The position numbers were made by a program, and so were the translations under genes. 64,000 bases of DNA. It comes from Sipunculus nudus. Taxonomy: Eukaryota; Annelida; Sipuncula; Golfingiida; Sipunculidae. Location: assembly GCA_026874595.1 (NCBI GenBank), contig CM049310.1, forward strand, positions 30,813,558-30,877,557, read 5' to 3'. The stretch's first letter is position 1. Each line of letters starts with the position of its first letter. Shown here one piece after another: positions 54,676 to 64,000 of this stretch. The notes under the pieces were generated by a model. That model saw only the letters and a list, made by a program, of their open reading frames with translations. It did not search any database and was not told where the DNA came from.

Positions 54676-57297
54676 TTAGCTCAGCTGACTATAAGTCATC
54701 TGAGCTATAGTCTTGGTCCATTGTCCGTCGTCCGTCCGTCTGTCCGTCCGTCCGTCCATCCGTCCGTCCGTCCGTCCGTAGATGTGGCACGTTTTGAAAC
54801 CGTAAGACCTAGGAATCCAAAATTCAGCATAATGTTAGATGTCCCCAAGATCTCCTACCAAGCCGAAAACTGGGTCTTTGCGACTTCATTCCTTTGAGAA
54901 ATTAAGGAAAAACCTCAATTTTTTATTAAAAACCTATTTTCACACTTTAGGACTGCCTAATATCAAAACCACTCATCTGTTTTTCCTCATATTTCCTATA
55001 AATAATCCTCTATATAATTCCTATGTACATGCCAGAAATTAGGTCTGTATTATTTAATTTAAAAAAGTTATGGGCCCAAACATAATGCATTTTGTAAATA
55101 ATCAGGAAAGAAATTTTATCACTTAACACAAAACTTGTTAAAGCTAAGCACTTTTTTTCCAGTAATATTACTTTTATTAATCAAAATTAAATTGTATACC
55201 CAAAATTAGATCAAAATCTTTTAAATTTTTAAAAATATTAGCAAAAATAAAAAATTGGTACCTTAAATTTTGCCCAACTTTGACCATGGCACGTTTTTTT
55301 GCTGTAACTGCTGTGGATTTAATTTTCACAGCATGTTTTTGTTAGCATTTCAACTGTTAAAACCAAAAATTTGAAACCAGTTGATCAAAAACTATAGATT
55401 TTATTCAAGTTTTCAAGCACCATGTCACATATTGCTAGTGTTATGCAGTTTGCTAGAGCTCAGCTCCCGAGCTTCAGCTCTAAGTTCCTTAAATTTGGCA
55501 TACAGTTAGATTTCTCCAAAATCCCCTACCATGCCAAGAATTTGGTCACTAGGACTTAATTCCTTCGAGATTTCAATGAAAAACTTCATTTTTCCATTAA
55601 AAACCCAATGTTACACTTTAAGACTGCCTAATATCAAAACCACTGATCTGACTTTGATCATATATAATATACATATTTTTCTATACATTCACTATGCACA
55701 TGCCAGAAATTATGTCAGTATTGTGTATTTTTTTTAAGTTATGGGCCCAAACATAATGCACTTTGTAAAAAATCAAGAAATATATTTACTCCCTTAACAA
55801 GGGCATTGCTGAAGCTAGAGATCTTTTTTGTCAGGGATGTAACATTATTTAATCAAGATTCAATTGAATACCCAAAATTAGTTCTGAATTTTTCAAATTT
55901 TATAAGTTATTAGTATAAATATAAAATTAGTACCTTAAATTTTGCCCAACTGTGACCATGGCACGTTTGTTTCCCGTGAGCACTGTTGATATAATTTTCA
56001 TATCCTGCACACATAAGGATTTCAGCTTTTTAGTTTAGAAAGCTGAAAGAAATTTGCCAAATATTGTAGCTTTTATTAATGTTTTTTATGAGACCCTGTC
56101 AGACTTTGGCTCTCTCCAGCCCCTCTTGAGTCACCTGTATGTTGACCTTGTTGACCTTTCATCAAATTATGCACGCTTGAGGGGAGAATCCAGGCAGCTT
56201 ATGGCCAGCCACAGTTGATCCAGGTGTTCAACCCAACTCATCTAGTAGTTTTAACCAACAACATAACAATAAACAATAAATTAATAAATTTTTATTGGTT
56301 TTTAATAACAAATTAAAGAAAAATAGAAAAGGAATTTGTTAGTTTATAATAACAGGAAATTAACTTGCAGTTACTGATGATATAAGAATCAATGGGTAGA
56401 ATGTCACATATTCCAAATAACACCATGCAGTCACCTATGGCATTTTTCAGTTCATTTTTAATGATAAAGAAGTAAATCATTTTATTCATTACTAATCATT
56501 AAGGATTATATGAAGGAAATTAATGATAGACAAAGATGCAGTTGATAATATTAATCTAGATTCCTACTGTGTCTAGTGTGTACATTGATGTGAAATTAGT
56601 CCAAAATGAATTTTTTACAGTTATTTTTTAATATAAATAAAAGCCATAAAACCAGGTACTTATGATCATTATTTAAATGTGTGAATTTTGTATATTCTGG
56701 ATTCTCAACATCATTGTTTGGTGAAAACTGAATAAATACCAGACATGGTGCGAATACTTTGTAATTGTATTTAAATACGAATATGATTATGTACTCCATT
56801 ATAAAATTTCTTGCATAAAGAATGGGAATTCAGGTAAAAATGAAAGTATATGAATACTCGTGCAAATACTTTCAAAATGTATTCATGAATGCATTCATGA
56901 ATATATTCTTTAATATTATTTTAATAATCATATCAGTTATATTTCATTTTAAAAAATCATATGATTCTCTTATTATTTTTAATAAAAATTATATTTGGGA
57001 CAATATTTGTAATTTTTTTAATAAATAGTTAAACTCTTATATTATATGTTCTGCTTATAAGTTATATGGCCAAGTCAAAATCTGTGTGACAATAGTACTC
57101 CATTTGTTAATAAAATAAATGAAATCAATCCTCTTCCCTGTCTCCAAAGGTACTATCAAAATCATACATAAGCTAAACAACAACAACTCATAATACAGCT
57201 TATATTTATTACCACACAAAACCAGCATGTGCCTCATTTCTAAATAATATTTTTTATTATATATAACAGCTGAGCGTCGTGACCCATAGGTCCCTTG
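54676..57297 (+). mobile_element. Family A Helentron/HINE-like element, complete
   Basis: Full-length copy differing from the 37976 copy by scattered single-base changes and a few short indels. It has a longer (GTCC)n run after the 5' hairpin and is followed directly by single-copy DNA with a minisatellite. Near identity to the other copies suggests recent movement or gene conversion. Confidence 0.82.
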
Positions 57298-57354
57298 TTT
57301 AAGCCACTGATGCTTGGTCATCAAATACATAGCCTAAACTGTCACCCTTTTTAC

Positions 57355-57700
57355 TGTGTAATAACCAGGCAATGTTTTTACTGTGATAACCAGGCACCGA
57401 TTTTTCTTGTGTGATAACCAGGCACTGTTTTTACTGTGTGATAATCAGGCACCGATTTTTCTTGTGTGATAACCAGGCACCGTTTTTTACCGTGTGATAA
57501 TCAGGCACTGTTTTTACTGTGTGATAATCAGGCACCGTTTTTACTGTGTGATAACCAGGTACCGTTTTTTCTGTGTGATAACCAGGCACCGTTTTTCTTG
57601 TGTGAAAACCAGGCACCGTTTTTACTGTGTGATAACCAGGCACCGTTTTTACTGCCGATAACCAGGCACCGTTTTTACTGCCTTATAACCAGGCATCTGT
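57355..57700. repeat. 27-28-bp minisatellite
   Basis: About 12 units of GTGTGATAACCAGGCACC followed by GTTTTTACT, with variants (AATCAGG, GATTTTTCTT). Open frames on both strands follow from the repeat and are not considered genes. It begins about 58 bp after the end of a family A element. Confidence 0.9.
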
Positions 57701-58158
57701 TTGAATCTTTCCCAACTACTAGTCATACCTTTCAATTTATAGATGATCATGTTTCTTACCATGTTCAACTTTCTTCTTTTCCCCCTGACTGTATTTCTGC
57801 TTGATATTTGCTTCTTCATGTTTCATCCTCTCCATCCCTAAAACAAAATGTCAACTTGTGAGCCCTAATATTAAGAAATCTTCTGGGTTTTTTATTGCCA
57901 AACATAAATGGGAGGAACATTAGCAAACAAAGTACAACTTCCATGCTTAGACCATGCCTCAGCCATTATTATTCCTTGAGGATTCTAAGTATTTAGTCCC
58001 ATTGTCCTTTGGTCTAACCCTCGTTATACCCAAAGCACACATTCTAATTAAAGCCCACAATCATGACTGGGGCATATATATGTTCTTAACATGGACTAGA
58101 GGCATTTGTTTATATACAGGTCCCCATAGCTATCAGTTCCACCATATAATATAGGTAC

Positions 58159-59243
58159 CGTATTTATTCTAATTTGGCGACCACTTAAAATAATTAATTT
58201 TCTCAGAGGTCGAGATAATGGAGGATATTTGAAAATTATCTTCATGCAGAATTTGTGGTGGTCGAGATTTTAGAGGCATGCGGTTTGATAATCTTCCGTA
58301 GAGACGCAGGGCCGCTCTGACACTCGAGCGGTCATATGAATTGAGTGATAATTTGGTCGTTTATCAGTTTGTTTTGTTAGCTTAACAGTATTTCCTACAG
58401 ACGGGCTTCCAACCATCACAAGAAATTATACGGAGTCCACAAATGATTAATCAAACTGAGCTCAATCACTTCACAAAATGATCACTACTTCGCGTATAGG
58501 TACGATCACTTGATATAGACGGCAACTCATGTAACTATCAGCTGTTTCAAGTTAACCCACCAGGCGGCGATATCGGCGGGCCGAAAAGGGACAAGCAGCT
58601 GCACGGAAGTTGGAAGAAGACTTTATAAAAAATAACTGCCTATTATCAGATAACTTTTATTTGCATAATACTTAATAAATATAGGAAAGTAAAGGCACGT
58701 TAATATATATACGACCGAAAATGGTCCTAGCTCGCGTGCCCTCGATTGGGCCCTGTTTGGTACGTGCGGTCACCCATCCAAAAACTAACCGGGGTCGTTT
58801 AAACTTAACTAATATGAAAGTTTCAACTGTGTCACAGTTGTTCCACCGCGGGTACCTTCCGCATACTTAAATATTATTGCTAAAGATCCCACGTGAATTG
58901 CACACGAGGCACGTGCTTACCAAGAATGGTACACGAGTTTGCTTTGTCAAGGACACCCATTTTGATCTTGAACGCTTTATCATGTTTATATATTATGAAA
59001 AACGCATCTTTGTATCTTCAAAAATTTTATTGGAAACAAGTTTGATGTGGATGCTCAGTGTAATAAGAATCTAGTCAGATACAAACTGTGGTGCCCGTGA
59101 GAGACGGAGGCATTTCACCTTAACATCGTCGACAGAAAACATCGTCGGCAGTCGCGAAATTAGAGTCATTTTAGAAATTATGCTTTCAAAATATTTTTTT
59201 TGGTCGAGAAATAAGAGGGATCGCCAAATTGGAATAAATACGG
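58159..59243. mobile_element. TIR DNA transposon flanked by TA
   Basis: The left end CCGTATTTATTCTAATTTGG and the complement of the right end agree over ~26 bp with one or two differences, ending in GGCGAYC. TA flanks both ends, consistent with a TA target duplication. It is about 1.1 kb. No transposase frame was recognised. It carries a 5S rRNA-like segment on its minus strand and a GTGTCACAGTTG-type inverted repeat. Confidence 0.7.
58762..58822 (-). repeat. 5S rRNA-derived segment inside the TIR transposon
   Basis: The complement of 58766-58781 is TTGGATGGGTGACCGC, identical to the 3' half of eukaryotic 5S rRNA. Upstream of it (minus strand) GGTTAGT and AGTTAAG also match, in the right order, covering the internal promoter region including box C. 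The flanking 5S sequence is not recognisable, so this is a fragment, not a functional gene. It could derive from a SINE3-type element or a captured 5S copy. Confidence 0.65.
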
Positions 59244-62200
59244 TAATTGTTTATGTAAGGTAAACCTCTCCTTGTCTCAGGTACAGATTATTAACAGTGC
59301 CTGTCTATTACCTAAAAACTGTATGAGGTATGTTAGTTTGAAAATTACAAAAATTGATGTAGCACATCTTGTTTTCATATTCAATGTATAGTATTAGATA
59401 TGACCATCTGTCAGCAGTGAGAATGTGTCATAATTTAAACAGTCTACAGGATATGTATCAGCAGGAGTCTGTAAGGAACAAGTCCGTTACCACATGGTCA
59501 AATATGATAGTACTGTACGTTCTTGGTTTTTTAGCTGGTTATGTTCTCATATATCAAGATGGTTCAATACAGAAACGTTGCTAACCATAGACCATGCATC
59601 GAGCCTGTCAAGGCGTAAACCTTTGGTTAGTGATTTAATGTGTTAATCATATTGCTCAAAGGACAAGTCAGGCAGTGTAAACATTAAAAGATGTTATTGC
59701 TTATGGATAGCCGTGTGTTTCTTATAGTAGACCAGTGTACTGTATCATTTTCAGTGACTCACTGAAGGAAGTTAGTGCACAAAATGCACCTGTCGTGGGT
59801 ATGTAAAGAGTAACTTTTAGTGCATGTTCGGAGATTGCACCTAATAACCAGGTATATCGCATACTTGTGTATTGCGTACAGCTGGAAGGTGTATTCTTGT
59901 AGTCAGTATTAAGCAGTGTTCTTGTAATTTGGTGATGGTTAACTTTAAATGTCTCTGATGTAGTGATCAACTGCTTTGTATTGTCCTTCCAAAGGCTCGC
60001 CTGGCCAGACTTAGCCAGTTCAGGTATGGATAGCTTCAGTTGTAACATTTATAACTACCTTACTGGTCGTAGGCAGGTGAGAGACAAGGTTTAACAGCGC
60101 CTTTGAGAAAACTACTGTTGATGTCAGATGATGCTGTCAAGAAACATAATTAAACAACAAAGCACAATACAGTAACATTATGTCACCGTAATAAAAATCA
60201 TGTTTAACTAATGTATACTTAATGTAGAGTTAGTAATAATTGATTTTAACAGATGTGTTCTTGATGTTAACAAGAGAATATTTCTTGTATGGGACAATAC
60301 GGATCTTCGTATATGTTTTTACTGCTGCATTTGAGGGTGTGTATAATGATGGACCCAAAAGCTTTTAAAGGGATTAAGGGAAGGGATGGGGGGAGGGGGG
60401 GGGGAACCTGACAGAGAAGAGAAAAATTATGATTTTAGACAAAAATAAACTTGCATCTGTACATAAAATATCTCTGAATAGTCAAAAGGCAACTTGGACT
60501 CTACTACTTCCCAGGAGTATGACCAATTCAAAAATAATTTTATAAATAAATTTTGGAGAAATTTGCCAACAAGTTGTGTGGACAGGGGTGTTGTAACACA
60601 GCATAGAATGACTGCTTGTAAAACAATTTTGTTGTTATACAAATATGGGTGTCCTGTCCACAGAACATCTGGATGTACTGGTGTATATGTGTAATGTACC
60701 ACAGTGTGCAAGACTACACCAGTACCAGAACACTGCCGAGCTGGCTCACACTGTTTACCTGCAACTCTATACCCAAGTGACATGTCAAAGTTCACCGTGA
60801 AATTTATTGTCCTGACACATGTCTAAATGGTCCATGCGTTAAAGCAGACATGATGGTCCATGGTGGTCAGCTCAGATGACTTACCAATATGGTCTGGCCA
60901 GCTCGCTTGTCCTTCCCCATTCCACATTTTGTAGCTTAGGTATACTGATAACTTTGAGCTGATATGTCATGTATAAATTAGTGTGGGTCACATACAAAGA
61001 CTGGATCTCCTGAGCCTGAGATCTGATTGATATAATTCTTAAACATTTATATAATTCCAGTATATAAAGGGGGTAAAATAGGGACAAGAAAGTTTGAAAG
61101 CAGGGAATGGGACAGTGCTCTCTGTTTTCCCTAAAATTAATGCTAGTCACATGACCAGAGAGTGCCACACCCACTGTTTAAAACCATTTTCATAAAACGT
61201 CTTTTTCATAAGCTCCAAGAATCAAGCCATCCAGGCCTTATGCATGCACCCCACAAAATTGGTTCAAATATGGAAGGAAAAAAGTCAGGATGGGGGGGGG
61301 GGGGGGGGGGGGAGTTACATTTTTGCAACTTGTTTTTCCTGAATGAGGCTAACCCTGCCCCTTTCTTTCCTTGGAGTTCTGGATCCTTTCTGTGAAGCTT
61401 TTAGTTCTTTGTTATGAACAGAAAATCCCTCCCTCCCCAAAATGGTGGATCCACCCTTGTAAATAATGGCGGCTGTCGTAAGGTTATGTCTATACAGCCA
61501 GCCAAACCTAGGCCAGCTTCACTAAATCCACTGGCATATTAATAGTATCTAGTGATTTGTAGTGTTGTGGAGGGATCAGTTGATGGAGGATACAGACAGC
61601 TGTTCGTACTGCCTTCTCCCTCATTAACAGTATCTCAAAGAGTATTCTAATCAAATCATCTACTTCTTTCTCAGCATTAAGACACTGTTGCTCAAGATTT
61701 ACTGTGACATTACTGATTAAATAATTGCAGCAGATCTTGTGAAATGTAAGGACTTTATCATTAACGCAGGCAGTAATGATAATGGGAGATTTATAGGTAA
61801 CTGATTTTATTCTTGCAGGATACATTTTAGTCTCAATATAGCTCCATCTTAGAATCATATTCATTGTAATCCAGTATTCCCTTTGAAGGATCATGATGAA
61901 TTCACTAAAGGTGCTTGTGTTCCTGTGTGGAGTTTTAAATGTTTCAGTTGATCACTGACCTTGTGGTGAATTAGCAGACTTATTGTGACATTTAAACACC
62001 TTAAACTCACCCTTAAGCTTCTTCTACAAGCTGAAATGTGTTAATTAGTTCTCATGATAAATTGATATGGTTAACCTTGTTCCTGCTAGAACTTTTAATA
62101 ATCAGTGATTAAAAAGTAAACAGTGGCAAACTTCAGAGTTTCTTTTTAAAATGGTATCCTGTAGCTGTTGTTTAAAACCTTGGCTAATCTCATCAAACTT

Positions 62201-64000
62201 ACACAACAACCTTCCATATTTTCTTTTATTTTACTTTTCCTTATCTCAGGTTAACAGAAACAATAAGGGAAGTGTACATGTTAGGAAGGTGAATTTACAA
62301 ATTAAATAAATGTATAAAGTTTAAACTGGCACTGTGGGTCACTCCTGTTAGATTTCATATGATGTATTGTCATTCTATTCAGTAACATATCTTCATGCTT
62401 TATATAAATATATATATATATATATTCTATAGTCAGCTTAATAATTTTGACACCAAAATTTTTAGTGTTAACAATTTACATGTTCACTAGCCATCTGTAT
62501 CCATACCAATGTAAAATGTGTACTCCTTAAATATGTCTAACCTTTTGTATATAGGCAGTTTGTCATTTATTTATGATGATATTTGTATATACCTGTGACA
62601 AGTGTTTTGGTTACCTTAATGATCCGCCAGGTGTTTGGTACACATGCGGGGACATTATGTGGTGGAGGTGGTTTGTATGTCATTAAACCTGGGCATAAAA
62701 AGCTGCAGTAAACCGAAGAGTAAATGAACAATGCTCTGTGGACAGTGGTCTGGCATTTTCGGTGACTAGAAATGTCATTACATGTGAGTAATAGCCTTTA
62801 GGCCAGGTAATTAGGCCTAGTCCCCTCTCTACCAGCTGTGCTGTGTGGATATGGCCAGAATTGTGTAATAGGTCCTTGGACCAGATTTCTCTGTAAAGCG
62901 CATAGCACACAGTCTTGAGCTAGTATGTGAACTCAGCTGGTAAAATTGATTTGTTGAGTGCATTGGTGGTGGAGCATGGGATATCAGTGCTCATGTGGCG
63001 CAGTATGTGTGCTATGGACCAGTGGACACACCAATAGCCCAGGAAGGTCCACTGCCCACCTCTTTGTACCCAAGTGATGTGTTTACATGTGTGATGCAAA
63101 TTGTGCTGTTGGTGGGTCTGTGTTGCGTGAAGCTTTGGCCCCATTGATTGGCTCAGGGTTTCCTGCGCTTATAGGCACCCTGGGTAATTGCAAGTATTGG
63201 AACAGGGGTCAGAAGTTCACAAGTGAAAAACAGGAAAGCTGGAGGATGGCAATGTAACAGGGTAGAGAGAACTACAGAGATAGTTACTTTCTCAGCCCAC
63301 TGATGGACTGAACAGGCACTCAGGCTGTGGCTGTCAGGCTGTATCAATGAGTTACAGCAGCCTGCTCTCTTGACTGTTCAGCAAGAGTTCCCAGGCCCCA
63401 CAGGCACAAACTTGAACCATCATCAGGAGCCGAGCTTGCCCCTGGCCAGGTCTCTGATAACTACAGCATGTGTAGCAGCCCCATGTGTTGCTGGCGGTGA
63501 CATGAAGCCATGATGGATGAACCAGCAACACAGCCAGCATTGCCTGCTGCCTCAGTACTGCCTCAGCACAGCAGTTAGTCATTATGACACTGTGCTCAAG
63601 TGGTTTACTATGCTATGGAGCTCTTTCTAACCATCAAAAACATTACCACATTGGATATACAGCTGGTGTGTTAAACATGCCATATTGGAGTGGCATACGG
63701 TGTGTTTGCTGATAGATATTACACATTTTCACTTGGTCCACCATACCAAACTCACTACTGTGTATCTAAAATCAGCTGTGGGTTGTTGTGTACCCCAACT
63801 GGAGTTTACAATTCCTGGGCCTTTTACTGAAAGATTGGCATACACAGCATGGATTTCAGCCAATATTAAGTTTAGATGGGTTGCAAGTGTGGAGTACTGA
63901 TAGAAGCCATAAAACAGTGATACTGATGTGGAGTACTTGGTTTTTCTTGTGGCACTAGACAGGGATTACCATAGTCTCAGGACCATTCTGGATTATATGC
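59244..64000. other. Low-copy DNA, only one weak open frame
   Basis: Contains G-runs (60396, 61291-61312), an AT microsatellite near 62408 and the minus-strand frame at 61508. 62.65-63.65 kb is visibly less AT-rich and has open frames on the minus strand, but none has recognisable features. Confidence 0.45.
61508..61894 (-). CDS. Hypothetical open frame, possible 3' terminal exon
   Basis: 128 codons from the first Met; the frame stays open further upstream to about 61945. It reads ...LEQQCLNAEKEVDDLIRILF, EILLMREKAVRTAVCILHQL, then IPPQHYKSLDTINMPVDLVK and LA-stop. The C-terminal half has a balanced, helix-like composition with heptad-type spacing, unlike the low-complexity shadows elsewhere. 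No domain is recognised. No upstream exon, start context or AATAAA was established, so it may be chance. Confidence 0.25.
   Translation of the reverse strand: MILQREYWITMNMILRWSYIETKMYPARIKSVTYKSPIIITACVNDKVLTFHKICCNYLISNVTVNLEQQCLNAEKEVDDLIRILFEILLMREKAVRTAVCILHQLIPPQHYKSLDTINMPVDLVKLA

Noticed and set aside
57431-57804. Frames on both strands over the 57.4 kb minisatellite
   Set aside because: Explained by the tandem repeat.
60494-60694. Plus-strand frame starting MDSTTSQEYDQFKNNFINKF, vaguely retroelement-like
   Set aside because: Short, overlapped by an equally long minus frame, no other retroelement sequence nearby.

Overview
The window is animal nuclear DNA, AT-rich, with split genes, GT-AG introns and very dense interspersed repeats. 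A bivalve mollusc is the best guess. That rests on the style of the repeats: non-autonomous, Helentron/HINE- or 'pearl'-like elements with GTCC microsatellites and tandem cores, abundant poly(C)/poly(G) tracts, and many low-copy DNA transposons. The species cannot be named from sequence alone.

Only one gene is identified with confidence. It is the 3' five-sixths of RPLP0 (60S acidic ribosomal protein P0, the ribosomal stalk scaffold) on the + strand, in seven exons between 1819 and 6888, with a polyadenylation signal at 6927. The first ~52 codons lie upstream of position 1. Two of its introns each carry a sequence with the layout of a box C/D snoRNA (3533-3658 and 5579-5700). The two are paralogous, and their terminal stem and internal hairpin differ by compensating base-pair changes. 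This is the best candidate for an overlooked functional element. Two weak fragments of other genes are also listed: one likely internal exon at 41507-41625 (+), and an open frame ending at 61508 (-).

Most of the remaining sequence is mobile DNA. At least six families of rolling-circle (Helentron/HINE-like) elements share one end design. The 5' end starts T(T)A and folds into a two-tier hairpin. The arm of that hairpin recurs inverted near the 3' end in five of the families. A small terminal hairpin follows, and the element ends in CTAG|T or CTTG|T. Each family has its own tandem core: ~672 bp (family A), ~289 bp (B), 145 bp (C), 180 bp (D), ~320-335 bp (E). Family A occurs four times (1-1407 partial, 37976-40587, 46057-48607, 54676-57297) with very little divergence. 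Family B occurs as an inverted pair (20001-22528 and 31307-33505). At 42472-48954, family E holds two family D copies, which in turn hold a family F and a family A element.

Other mobile DNA includes a CACTG-ended transposon packed with inverted ATGTGTT motifs (9137-10980), a TA-flanked TIR element carrying a 5S rRNA-like segment (58159-59243), two hAT-type MITEs (50266-50714 with an 8-bp target duplication, and 51033-51470) and a foldback element in an RPLP0 intron (4990-5300). There are minisatellites at 14390-14720, 27620-28095 and 57355-57700. A recurring theme is a 12-bp palindrome, GGTGGCGCCACC, found once per repeat unit in several unrelated repeat families. The stretches 22.5-27.6, 28.1-31.3, 51.5-54.7 and 59.2-64.0 kb contain no recognisable gene.
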